Notes under the pieces: model-generated
Seen by the model: only the letters and a program-made list of their open reading frames with translations
What the model was told of the DNA's origin: nothing
The model's database searches: none
DNA from: UBA3910 sp002391465
Lineage (GTDB): Bacteria; Bacillota; Limnochordia; Darwinibacteriales; Darwinibacteriaceae
Direction of reading: 5' to 3'
DNA: 64,000 nucleotides
Assembly (NCBI GenBank): GCA_030054835.1
Contig: JASGVS010000005.1
Span: 1 to 64,000, forward strand
Program-made: the position numbers and the translations under genes
In this document: piece by piece, positions 7,672 through 15,477 of the stretch
How the letters are laid out: each line of letters opens with the position of its first letter
Numbering within the stretch: position 1 is the first letter of the stretch

Positions 7672-8885
7672 TTTCCCTGGGCAAGATCGAATTTCTCGTG
7701 ACAGGCTCGGACAGCCTCTGGGTAACTATCCCGTGGTACAAGGCAGGATACCTTGATCTCGGAAGTAGAAACCACATACACAGGAATGCCTGCTTTGGTC
7801 AGAGCCTCAAACATTCCGGCAGCAACACCCGGATTGGTCATCATTCCAGCTCCCACAATGGAAACCTTAGCCACATCATCATTACAGGCTACCTGCCAGC
7901 CTTCACTACCCTCCAAACGGGAAAGTGTCTCCAGCGCCACTTCCTTGTCCTCCCGCGTCACCGTGAAGGTTAAGTCAGTGATCTCCCGTCCACTATTCGC
8001 CTGGACAATCATATCCACGTTGACACCTTCTGCTGCCAAGGCAGAGAAAACCCCGCACAGTACGCTTACATCGTTAGGAATACCGAGCAGAGAGATTTTC
8101 GCACAATTCTCGTCTGATGCTACGCCGGTAACTGCAACTTCTCGCTCCACACTATTCACCTCTCTAACCATCGTTCCCGCAGTTTGGGAGAAACTCGAAC
8201 GCACATGAATGGGTACACCATAGATTGCTGCCACTTCAACTGCCCTGGGCTGCAGGATCATGGCTCCGAGGGAAGCCAGCTCCAGCATCTCACTATAGTC
8301 CACTTCATCCAGCTTACGGGCATCGGGCACCAGACGGGGATCCGCACTGTATACCGCCTCCACATCGGTGAAGATCTCGCATTTTTCTGCGTTCAGTGCT
8401 GCTGCGACCGCCACTGCCGTGGTATCGGAGCCACCCCTACCCAAAGTGGTGATATCATTTCCACTGGTGATACCTTGAAAACCGGCGACTATAACAACTT
8501 TACCCTGATCCAACTCTTGCCTGATTCTAGTACCATCCACAAGCCGGATGCGAGCTTTAGTATGCTGAGTGTCAGTCATAATACCGCCTTGGGCACCCGT
8601 TAGGGAAATGACTGGCTGGCCCAAAGCGTCGATCGCCATAGCCAGTAGGGCTATGGAAACCTGTTCGCCCGTTGCCAACAGCATGTCCATTTCGCGCCTA
8701 GGCGGACTGGTTGAAATGGCACGGGCCTGGGTGATCAGCTTATCGGTCGTTTTCCCCTGAGCCGATACCACAGCAACAACTTCATGTCCTTCTCGCACTG
8801 TGCTAACGATTCTTTGTGCAACTGCTTTGATTTTCTCGGTGTCTGCTACAGACGATCCGCCATATTTTTGTACAATGACTGCCAC
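7668..8885 (-). CDS. Aspartate kinase
   Basis: 405-residue aspartokinase, which phosphorylates L-aspartate to 4-phospho-L-aspartate, the first step to lysine, diaminopimelate (cell wall and spore dipicolinate), threonine and methionine. The catalytic part opens with the signature IVQKYGGSSV, followed by TLGRGGSDTTAVA and the FTDVEAVYSADPR segment. Two ACT-type regulatory repeats fill the C-terminal third (CAKISLLGIPNDV and AKVSIVGAGM), the layout of feedback-controlled monofunctional aspartokinases. The start is taken at GTG (8885), just before the conserved AVIVQKYGG; the preceding codons are hydrophobic and unlike the family. No lysine riboswitch is visible upstream. It is flanked by the tRNA gene and the spoIVA terminator. 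Confidence 0.93.
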   Translation of the reverse strand: MAVIVQKYGGSSVADTEKIKAVAQRIVSTVREGHEVVAVVSAQGKTTDKLITQARAISTSPPRREMDMLLATGEQVSIALLAMAIDALGQPVISLTGAQGGIMTDTQHTKARIRLVDGTRIRQELDQGKVVIVAGFQGITSGNDITTLGRGGSDTTAVAVAAALNAEKCEIFTDVEAVYSADPRLVPDARKLDEVDYSEMLELASLGAMILQPRAVEVAAIYGVPIHVRSSFSQTAGTMVREVNSVEREVAVTGVASDENCAKISLLGIPNDVSVLCGVFSALAAEGVNVDMIVQANSGREITDLTFTVTREDKEVALETLSRLEGSEGWQVACNDDVAKVSIVGAGMMTNPGVAAGMFEALTKAGIPVYVVSTSEIKVSCLVPRDSYPEAVRACHEKFDLAQGK

Positions 8886-8960
8886 TTCCGCTGCCCCCCA
8901 TACGAAAACAACTACCCCTACCATAGCATATGCATCCAGCGGGAAAGATTAACGAAACGT

Positions 8961-8992
8961 AAAAAAAGGTGGAAACAAGTGTCTCCACCTTT
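8961..8992 (-). terminator. Rho-independent terminator after spoIVA
   Basis: On the minus strand a nine-base-pair hairpin (AAAGGTGGA arms, 8992-8965, ten-base loop) is followed by seven T. It lies 21 bases after the spoIVA stop codon. Confidence 0.85.
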
Positions 8993-9013
8993 CGGCACCG
9001 CTTTTTTGGGAGC

Positions 9014-10495
9014 CTAAAGAATGATGCAGATTAAACCGCCGCTCCCTTCGTTGATTATGCGGCTCAACGTCTCCTGCAATTTTTCCTGGGCGTGTTCGGG
9101 CATACGGTAGAGTTTACTGTTGATACCCTCCCTAACCATATCCTGAAGCGACCTACCGAGAAAATCCCGCTCCCAAAGGGCGTTAGGGTCTTGTTCGAAT
9201 TCTTCCGTTAGAGACTTAATCAGCTCTTCACCCTGCTTTTCCGTTCCCACCAAGGGAGTTACTTCAGTCTGGATACTGGCCTGCACCATATGAATGGACG
9301 GGGCGCTGGCAGTGAGCTTAATACCGAAGTTTCGACCCTGTTTGATTAATTCGGGCTGTTCGAAGGTTATGTCCTCTAAGCTGGGTATTACTATACCGTA
9401 CCCTGTTTCCCTGACATGCTGGAGCGCCGCCGAAATCTTATCATATTCCCGTTTCGCTACCGACAGGTCCTGCATGAGCCGCATCAGATGATGGTTGCCC
9501 TCCACTTCAAAGCCGGTCATTTCAGCCAGAATCTGATAGAACAGCTCATTGAAAAGGGTTATATTCAAAGTGACCCGGCCCGTACCCAGATCCATGTCCT
9601 CCAGCGCCACTACTTGCACGTGTTCTGACTCCTGGAAGCGCTCCAAGGCCACTGCCTTAACATCTTTCACTTTTTCCAGCTGGGTCACCGTTTCCCAGGC
9701 TAGGTCTTCGTAGAGGTGCCTGAGCCAGTGGTCCCTTTCCAGCTCCTCCACCCAACGTGGCAGCCTGACGTTGAACTCCCTAATGGGAAACTCCATCAGT
9801 ACTTCTGCAAAGAGAGACAAAATGTCTTCTTTGCTCATGCGTAGACAGTCGAGGGGTACAACCGTTACCCCATAGCGGTCCCGCAGTTCCGCAGCTAAAG
9901 CCTGTGTTTCTGGACTCTGAGGGTGAATGGAATTTAGCACTACCACAAAGGGCTTACCCAGGGCCTTAAGCTCCTGTACCACGCGATTTTCCGGTTCCTC
10001 ATAGTCCGTCTGCTCCAAATCAGTTATGGAACCGTCTGTTGTGACCACTAAGCCAATGGTAGAGTGCTCGCTGATCACCCGCCTTGTGCCCAGCTCGGCA
10101 GCCTCCTGGAAAGGAATGGGGTGCTCAAACCAAGGGGTCCTAACCAGGCGAGGACCATCTTCATCTTCGTAGCCCTTGGCATTGATTACAGTGTAACCGA
10201 CACAATCCACCAAGCGGATTGTTGCCCTAGTCTGTTCCTCGAACATTATTTCCACAGGTTCATCGGGGACGAATTTCGGTTCGGTGGTGGTGATTGTGCG
10301 GCCCGCTCCACTTTGGGGAAGCTCATCCCGTGTTCTTTCCTTCAGATAGGTATCTGTTATGTTCGGCATCACGTATAGGTCCATGAAACGCTTGATAAAC
10401 GTTGATTTACCTGTGCGCACCGGACCCACTACACCCACATAGATGCTTCCGCCGGTGCGTTCGGCAATATGGGTGAAAACGTTGAATTTATCCAC
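9014..10495 (-). CDS. spoIVA: Stage IV sporulation protein A
   Basis: 493 residues, the usual SpoIVA length. It forms the ATP-driven basement layer of the spore coat on the outer forespore membrane in the mother cell. The N-terminal P-loop GPVRTGKS (24-31) and the adjacent TFIKRFMDLYVMPN are near-identical to the family; a Walker B-like IRLVDCVGYTV segment follows, and the C-terminus (SGGLICIIL) is the conserved membrane-localising end. The gene is downstream of der and plsY but has its own terminator and a candidate sigma-E promoter, which fits the known mother-cell regulation of this gene. A GGAGGGA site lies just before the start. Confidence 0.97.
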   Translation of the reverse strand: MDKFNVFTHIAERTGGSIYVGVVGPVRTGKSTFIKRFMDLYVMPNITDTYLKERTRDELPQSGAGRTITTTEPKFVPDEPVEIMFEEQTRATIRLVDCVGYTVINAKGYEDEDGPRLVRTPWFEHPIPFQEAAELGTRRVISEHSTIGLVVTTDGSITDLEQTDYEEPENRVVQELKALGKPFVVVLNSIHPQSPETQALAAELRDRYGVTVVPLDCLRMSKEDILSLFAEVLMEFPIREFNVRLPRWVEELERDHWLRHLYEDLAWETVTQLEKVKDVKAVALERFQESEHVQVVALEDMDLGTGRVTLNITLFNELFYQILAEMTGFEVEGNHHLMRLMQDLSVAKREYDKISAALQHVRETGYGIVIPSLEDITFEQPELIKQGRNFGIKLTASAPSIHMVQASIQTEVTPLVGTEKQGEELIKSLTEEFEQDPNALWERDFLGRSLQDMVREGINSKLYRMPEHAQEKLQETLSRIINEGSGGLICIIL

Positions 10496-10524
10496 TGTCT
10501 TCCCTCCTCAAGTTTGGACAGTAC

Positions 10525-10552
10525 AATATATTAGACAAAAAGGCAAAATATA
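10525..10552 (-). promoter_or_regulatory. spoIVA: Candidate sigma-E promoter of spoIVA
   Basis: On the minus strand TATATTT (10552-10546) and AATATATT (10532-10525) are 13 bases apart. They partly match the sigma-E -35 and -10 elements. The region is AT-rich, so chance matching is possible; spoIVA is sigma-E dependent in Bacillus. Confidence 0.3.
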
Positions 10553-10589
10553 ACAAAGAAATGCCCCCGTCCAACTATACGGGGGGCAT
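10552..10589 (-). terminator. Probable terminator after plsY
   Basis: On the minus strand a strong hairpin with a GC-rich stem (ATGCCCCCCGT against ACGGGGGCAT, one bulge) lies 13 bases after the plsY stop and is followed by TTTCTTTGTT. The T tract is interrupted, so termination may be partial. Confidence 0.65.
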
Positions 10590-10602
10590 AACCGAAAAAT
10601 TC

Positions 10603-11196
10603 CTACTCTATTCTCTCACCAAACCGAAATTCAGTTCCGGCTAATAAACGCCCAATATTTGAGCGGTGCCTAAATACGGTGAAAATGCTTATAACCACTG
10701 CCAAACCAAACTCCAGGGGACTGGCCCCAAACATAAGGAGTACAAAGGGCAAGCAGATTGCCGCAGTAATGGATGCCAGCGAGATGTAACGGGAAAGGAC
10801 AAGTACACCTACCCATACCAAAAACAGAATCAGGGCAGACCAAGGCCGAACAGCAAACATAACCCCGGCAGCCGTTGCCACCCCTTTTCCGCCGCTGAAG
10901 CGTAGAAATACGGACCAATTATGGCCGATTACGGCTGCCGTACCGGCGAGCAGGGCGAAAAAGGGATCGTCCGTTGCAGCTGCGGCCAGCAAAACTGATA
11001 CAAATCCCTTACCAGCATCACCCAGGAGCGTGAGAAGGGCCGGTATAACACCTGCCGTCCTCAACACATTTGTCATCCCGATATTTCCACTACCGTGTTC
11101 TCGCACGTCTTTCTTAGACAGCCATTTGCCCAATATGAGCCCGAAGGGGATGCTGCCCAACAAGTAGCTTGTGATCAAAACCAAAAGATAACTCAT
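10603..11196 (-). CDS. plsY: Glycerol-3-phosphate acyltransferase PlsY
   Basis: 197-residue multi-pass membrane enzyme that transfers the acyl group of acyl-phosphate to glycerol 3-phosphate, the first step of phospholipid synthesis. The signature segments are present: SYLLGSIPFGLILGKW, the GSGNIGMTNVLRTAG loop and the FSGGKGVATAAGVMF loop, which form the phosphate-binding active site. The coding region overlaps the end of der by four bases, so the two are translationally coupled. The same block holds plsC (17756-18343), which catalyses the next acylation. Confidence 0.96.
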   Translation of the reverse strand: MSYLLVLITSYLLGSIPFGLILGKWLSKKDVREHGSGNIGMTNVLRTAGVIPALLTLLGDAGKGFVSVLLAAAATDDPFFALLAGTAAVIGHNWSVFLRFSGGKGVATAAGVMFAVRPWSALILFLVWVGVLVLSRYISLASITAAICLPFVLLMFGASPLEFGLAVVISIFTVFRHRSNIGRLLAGTEFRFGERIE

Positions 11197-12506
11197 CCGC
11201 TTCTCTCCTTGGCCACCAGCATAATCGGTGTCCCGATAAACTCATATTCCTGCCGAATCCTGTTTTCCAGATAGCGCTCGTAAGAAAAATGCAGTAGGTC
11301 CTTCCGATTTACGTGCAGAACGAAAACAGGCGGTTTGACTTGAACCTGTGAACCATAATAGATCTTGAGGGGAACGCCTTTATCGCTGGGCGGTTGATTC
11401 ATGGCCACCGCATCCTGCAAAATTTGGTTGAACCTCCCGGTGGGGATGCGCATGTTGCGCGCCTCATTAACCGTGTTTGCCATATCCAACAGGCGGTGCA
11501 CACGCTGCCCCGTTAGAGCTGAAATAAACACGATGGGTGCGTAACGCAGAAAGGGCAGTCCTTCGTAAATGGCCAGCTCATAATCGCGCATCGTATTGGT
11601 CTCCTTGGCCACCAAATCCCATTTGTTTACCGCCAAAATGATCCCGCGCCCCTTTTCGTGGGCGTACCCGGCAATTCTCTTATCCTGCTCGGTCAGACCT
11701 TCCACCCCATCGATCATGACCACAGTCACATCACTACGATCCACCGCACCCAAGGTACGCATTACACTGTAATACTCCACGTTTTCCGAAATGCGGCTTC
11801 TGCGTCTCAGGCCAGCGGTATCAATCAGGGTTATTTCCTGGTCTCCGTAGGTAAGCTTAGTATCCACCGCGTCCCTCGTAGTGCCTGGAATATCGGTCAC
11901 TATCACGCGCTGTTCCCCTAATATGCGGTTAACCAACGAGGACTTACCCACATTTGGCCGTCCAACAAGTGCAATCTTGAGAGAATCGTCCTCTTCTGTA
12001 TCGGCACCTTCCGGAAAGTGCTCAACAACCCGATCCAGTAAATCGCCTACGTTTCTACCGTGTTCAGCCGAAACCAAAATCGGCTCGCCCAGGCTGAGCC
12101 CATAAAAATCTGCCGCGATTGCCCAGCTCTCCTGGGCATCCTCCACCTTGCTCACGCAGAGCACAACCGGTTTCTGCTGACGCCGCAGTATTTCCGCAAT
12201 TTCTTCATCGGTAGCAGTTACACCGGATCTCCCGTCCACTACGAAAATTATCACATCGGCCTGCTCTACCGCTACCATGGCCTGAGTGCGGACTTCTGTG
12301 GCGATTATATCCTCATCCCAGTCAATTCCTCCCGTATCAACCAGGGTGAAATACTGACTCAGCCATTCCGCCTCACCGTAAATCCGATCACGGGTAACTC
12401 CCGGTCTGCCCTCCACGATAGCAGTCCTGGACCGGATAATTCTATTAAACAGCGTGCTTTTTCCCACGTTGGGACGGCCCACGATGGCCACTACCGGCTT
12501 GCTCAT
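11193..12506 (-). CDS. der: Ribosome biogenesis GTPase Der
   Basis: 437-residue double GTPase needed for 50S subunit assembly. Two tandem G domains are seen, each with a GRPNVGKS P-loop (residues 7-14 and about 179-186), a DTGG or DTAG switch II motif, and NKWD or SKVE base-recognition motifs. The second-domain motif NKWD is canonical, while the first is SKVE where NKxD is usual. A KH-like C-terminal domain follows from about residue 350. It is overlapped by plsY and is 81 bases downstream of the small YIEGIA-capping gene. The order YIEGIA, cap, der, plsY, spoIVA is common in clostridial genomes. Confidence 0.95.
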   Translation of the reverse strand: MSKPVVAIVGRPNVGKSTLFNRIIRSRTAIVEGRPGVTRDRIYGEAEWLSQYFTLVDTGGIDWDEDIIATEVRTQAMVAVEQADVIIFVVDGRSGVTATDEEIAEILRRQQKPVVLCVSKVEDAQESWAIAADFYGLSLGEPILVSAEHGRNVGDLLDRVVEHFPEGADTEEDDSLKIALVGRPNVGKSSLVNRILGEQRVIVTDIPGTTRDAVDTKLTYGDQEITLIDTAGLRRRSRISENVEYYSVMRTLGAVDRSDVTVVMIDGVEGLTEQDKRIAGYAHEKGRGIILAVNKWDLVAKETNTMRDYELAIYEGLPFLRYAPIVFISALTGQRVHRLLDMANTVNEARNMRIPTGRFNQILQDAVAMNQPPSDKGVPLKIYYGSQVQVKPPVFVLHVNRKDLLHFSYERYLENRIRQEYEFIGTPIMLVAKERSG

Positions 12507-12587
12507 TCTAACCTCTCCTCACAACCGTCTATCTCAGAGTTTACCACTTCGCTGTGTGGTTTTCAATTCCTCCCCTAAGAAGATGGT

Positions 12588-12761
12588 TCAATGCTTGACA
12601 ATGATGAGCACTCCGTTGTTGAGATCGTGAACTGCAGCACCAAAAATGGCACTGACCATCGCTCCCAATTTTTCCGCTTCTTCCTGATTCTGGGCGAAAA
12701 AAATGGGGGCACCGCCACCCACCTTACTGCTGTCGGAGGTGATAACCGCCAGAATCCTCAT
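12588..12761 (-). CDS. Capping complex subunit for YIEGIA (57 aa)
   Basis: A 57-codon gene found by translating the gap between der and the YIEGIA gene. It reads MRILAVITSDSSKVGGGAPI at the start and ends NNGVLIIVKH. The GGGAPIFFA core followed by a helix and HDLNNG matches the small protein family annotated as the capping complex subunit for YIEGIA, which accompanies YIEGIA membrane proteins in endospore formers. A GGGGGG Shine-Dalgarno lies 6 bases before the ATG. The gene starts 11 bases after the YIEGIA stop codon, so the pair is co-transcribed. Its biochemical role is unknown to me. Confidence 0.85.
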   Translation of the reverse strand: MRILAVITSDSSKVGGGAPIFFAQNQEEAEKLGAMVSAIFGAAVHDLNNGVLIIVKH

Positions 12762-12772
12762 CGAATCCCCCC

Positions 12773-13675
12773 TTAATCCATCATTTTCCCAGCTTTCGAT
12801 GTGAGAGGTTTACGCACAGCACCTTCCAGGACAGGCACACGTTCTACCGCTGAGAGAAAAGCCTCCCGGTCCGGTTCTGAGGGTACCATGGCCAGATACA
12901 AATTACCGGAGGAGGGATTACGCCTCACAAGGGGAGAAAACTGCTGTTCGCCCACGTCCATAAACACACCAACCATGGCAGCCACATCATGGGCTATAGC
13001 CTGCATTTGACCTATGTTCGATAAAGTAGCCTTTTCGTTGGGACCGTTAGGCTTGATTACCGCTGCTAACCCCCTCTCTCTGTATACCGCCCGGGCGTCT
13101 TCTCCACCTACGTTACGCATCACCGTCTCTTCCAAGACCAAGAGGGACTGGTCAAATCTTATGGGTACCAGTTCGACCTTGGCAATATCCCGGATCTGTG
13201 TCCCCCGCATCAGACGATTGAGCATCACGGCACTCAAAGCACCAGCGGCAAGGCTCAGTATCAGTCTGGGCCAACCCAGAAAAGCGAATCCTTCTGCTGT
13301 AACAGCCATGCTCAAAGCAACCCAGATAGAAAGGTAGTTACGGGCTTCGAACGTACGGGCAATACCCTCTATATACCCCGTTCCCCGGGGAACCATTTCT
13401 GTCCTTTCCATAGCCTGGAGAGTCGCCCGCTCCACGTTTCTCACTTCCCGAAACTGGGATGCTGCCAAGAGCAGGAAAGAAACGGCCGAAAACTCACCTT
13501 CCAGAAACGCAGGCACCAAGATCGCCCCTATGCTCCCCCCGATAAACCCCAGAAAGAGGTGGATCGACCAACCTTGGGGATAGCTTGGATACATGCGGTA
13601 ATCACTCTCCAACATGTACCAGCGGGCCACAGTGCCCCCCAAGGCAGCCGCAACCACCGTGAACAGGTATTTCAC
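12773..13675 (-). CDS. YIEGIA family membrane protein
   Basis: 300-residue membrane protein containing the defining motif GYIEGIARTFEARNYLSI at about residues 100-117. It has several hydrophobic segments (about 5-20, 40-60, 120-150) followed by a soluble C-terminal half. The family is restricted to spore-forming Bacillota and travels with spoIIP and the small capping subunit, which is the case here: the start overlaps the spoIIP end by four bases and the cap gene follows by 11 bases. Function is not established; a role at the forespore membrane is inferred from the neighbours. Confidence 0.88.
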   Translation of the reverse strand: MKYLFTVVAAALGGTVARWYMLESDYRMYPSYPQGWSIHLFLGFIGGSIGAILVPAFLEGEFSAVSFLLLAASQFREVRNVERATLQAMERTEMVPRGTGYIEGIARTFEARNYLSIWVALSMAVTAEGFAFLGWPRLILSLAAGALSAVMLNRLMRGTQIRDIAKVELVPIRFDQSLLVLEETVMRNVGGEDARAVYRERGLAAVIKPNGPNEKATLSNIGQMQAIAHDVAAMVGVFMDVGEQQFSPLVRRNPSSGNLYLAMVPSEPDREAFLSAVERVPVLEGAVRKPLTSKAGKMMD

Positions 13676-14733
13676 CGGTCCTGCTCTCCCTCTTCATCTT
13701 GATTCCCCAGCCCCATTTCCCGTCTGAAAAACTTCACCGGCGAACCAATTCGTCCTTGGCTGATCAACAGGAAAGCCACCACCACAACAGCAGCAATACC
13801 CAAGATCCAGACCAAGGAACGACTTGCGGCCAAACCGATCTGCTTTTCAGCCTCACCCCGCTCAGCTGTGGTTAAGCCTGCTGCGGCCGGAATTATTTTA
13901 GCGAAGACCTTGGCGGCCTGTTTCGCCTCCTCCAGACTATTGGTGTGAGCGCCGAATTCGAGGAGAATTGTCTTCGGGCCAAGGTCCTGATTGTAATTGC
14001 CCCTGGCATCGAATATACCCTCAATAAACCCCGGATACATCTTGTCTCCAACAGCCTTAATCCGCTTGGCATACTCCAAATTTGCCTCCCTGTTTTGGTT
14101 CTGTCTGCCAACCACGAGGCGGACTTTGGTGCTGGGTACCCCCTCTACCTCCGTTTCATACACTTCAGGCGGCGTCGCATCGCGATGGACGTCAATGAGT
14201 GTATCTGGGTTTTCTCCCAGCAGCTCGGTCGCTGTACGTCTAGAACGCATATAAGCCTGCCCATCATGGGGCAGGTGGCTGTTGGTTGACCAATGGACCG
14301 TAATTCCCTGCTCCTCTAAGGCATCTGCGAGGGCCTTTCCGACCTGAAGAATGTCACCCTCCCCATCGTCCTTAGAATCGGTACCGCTTGTGGGAACATA
14401 ACTTTCCGCATTGTGGGTGTGGTAGATGCCCACTACTCCCCCACCTTCTTTAGCTCTTCCCACCTGTGCACCTAGGAGGTGGGAAATATCGGGCAGCTCA
14501 ATCGTTTCCACGTATCTAACCTGAACGATGCTGCCTTGGGTATCCCCAACTTCATAGAGCCTGTTGTCTGAGGCGATGTACCGGTCGCCAGGATCCAGTT
14601 CCCTGCCGGTCATGGTGATGGTACGACCCTGTTCGTCTTGGAGCGTGTAGTAGTGGGTACCCGGCCCATCCGCCCAAACAGCTGGCGCACAAAGGAGGAT
14701 TAGGACTAGTAACAGCAGCATTCTCCCTTTCAT
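13672..14733 (-). CDS. spoIIP: Stage II sporulation protein P
   Basis: 353-residue SpoIIP, the amidase/endopeptidase that degrades septal peptidoglycan during engulfment, working with SpoIID and SpoIIM. A signal peptide (residues 1-21) is followed by a linker and the catalytic domain. Metal-ligand and catalytic motifs are all present: YHTHNAESYVP, LIDVHRDATPP and LLEFGAHTNSLEEA. A transmembrane helix near the C-terminus (about residues 310-328) would anchor it facing the septal space. It overlaps both neighbours by four bases (DUF1614 upstream, YIEGIA downstream). A second, shorter paralogue lies at 56558-57331. Confidence 0.93.
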   Translation of the reverse strand: MKGRMLLLLVLILLCAPAVWADGPGTHYYTLQDEQGRTITMTGRELDPGDRYIASDNRLYEVGDTQGSIVQVRYVETIELPDISHLLGAQVGRAKEGGGVVGIYHTHNAESYVPTSGTDSKDDGEGDILQVGKALADALEEQGITVHWSTNSHLPHDGQAYMRSRRTATELLGENPDTLIDVHRDATPPEVYETEVEGVPSTKVRLVVGRQNQNREANLEYAKRIKAVGDKMYPGFIEGIFDARGNYNQDLGPKTILLEFGAHTNSLEEAKQAAKVFAKIIPAAAGLTTAERGEAEKQIGLAASRSLVWILGIAAVVVVAFLLISQGRIGSPVKFFRREMGLGNQDEEGEQDR

Positions 14734-15359
14734 AACTCGCTTTCCCCTCCTTCGACCCGTTCTCTTATCTCGCCCACAAACTCGGCCAAACCGATGGCAA
14801 TGAAACCGGCCACGACCATTCCATCGAGAACCCCGGCCCCGCCCAGGACTATGCGGGTGTTCATACCGGCTAACACAGCTCTAAATAGGTGCAGTAAGTC
14901 AACTAGGAAAATTCCTAGAATACCTGCAACAAAAGCCGCACGCCTAGAACGTCCAGCCACCACATAACCCACAAGTCCAGCGATTAGACTGAAGAGCCAG
15001 AGCGGATCGATGATCAGCATGGGGCTAGATGGGTCGAAATCTGTGAGCTGGCTGATTCCATAGACAATTCCGGCTGTAATCACGGAAGCAATGATCGCTC
15101 GCCATCGTTCAGTACTGGTGTCTGCTGTAAGTAGGAGATAGGCAGTTATGCCAAGGGGCACTACTGCACCTCCCAGATTGACACTTATGCTGGTGGGACC
15201 ACGTGTCAGGGGTATAGTGATAAAACTACCGCCGATCATTAGGGCAATAAGCACTAAGGCCTGGCTGTCGGTGAGCCTCAAACGATCGAGGAGGCGCTGT
15301 GCAGCACCGAAGAAAATTAAGGCTGCGGCGATCAACAAGAGTGTTGTCCCAATGGCCAT
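14730..15359 (-). CDS. DUF1614 domain-containing membrane protein
   Basis: 209-residue polytopic membrane protein with about seven hydrophobic segments and few charged residues outside the C-terminus. Size and topology fit DUF1614, a family of unknown function. Conserved-looking features are PTSISVNLGGAVVPLGITAY and the final GLAEFVGEIRE. The start is ATG at 15359 because GGGAGG lies seven bases before it; an upstream in-frame codon at 15389 lacks one. It opens the operon DUF1614, spoIIP, YIEGIA, cap, der, plsY, right after the terminator of ispH-S1, so its promoter must lie close to that terminator or be internal. A sporulation role is inferred from the neighbours only. Confidence 0.65.
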   Translation of the reverse strand: MAIGTTLLLIAAALIFFGAAQRLLDRLRLTDSQALVLIALMIGGSFITIPLTRGPTSISVNLGGAVVPLGITAYLLLTADTSTERWRAIIASVITAGIVYGISQLTDFDPSSPMLIIDPLWLFSLIAGLVGYVVAGRSRRAAFVAGILGIFLVDLLHLFRAVLAGMNTRIVLGGAGVLDGMVVAGFIAIGLAEFVGEIRERVEGGESEL

Positions 15360-15415
15360 TATTGTACCTCCCAGTTTACACTTTCCCATAGTTTCCCCGG
15401 GAGGGGCTGGGAGTA

Positions 15416-15449
15416 AACAAAAAACCTGCAGACAAATTGTCTGCAGGTT
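15416..15449 (-). terminator. Rho-independent terminator after ispH-S1
   Basis: A perfect inverted repeat (AACCTGCAGACA arms, 15449-15423) is followed on the minus strand by TTTTTTGTTT. It lies 28 bases after the fusion gene stop codon. T runs on both sides would let it act in either direction. Confidence 0.9.
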
Positions 15450-15477
15450 TTTTTCGGGTGGTTATTCCACTTCTGCT

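Noticed and set aside
12591..12776. 61-codon plus-strand frame in the gap between der and the YIEGIA gene
   Set aside because: The minus strand of the same region encodes the conserved YIEGIA capping subunit with a good ribosome site.
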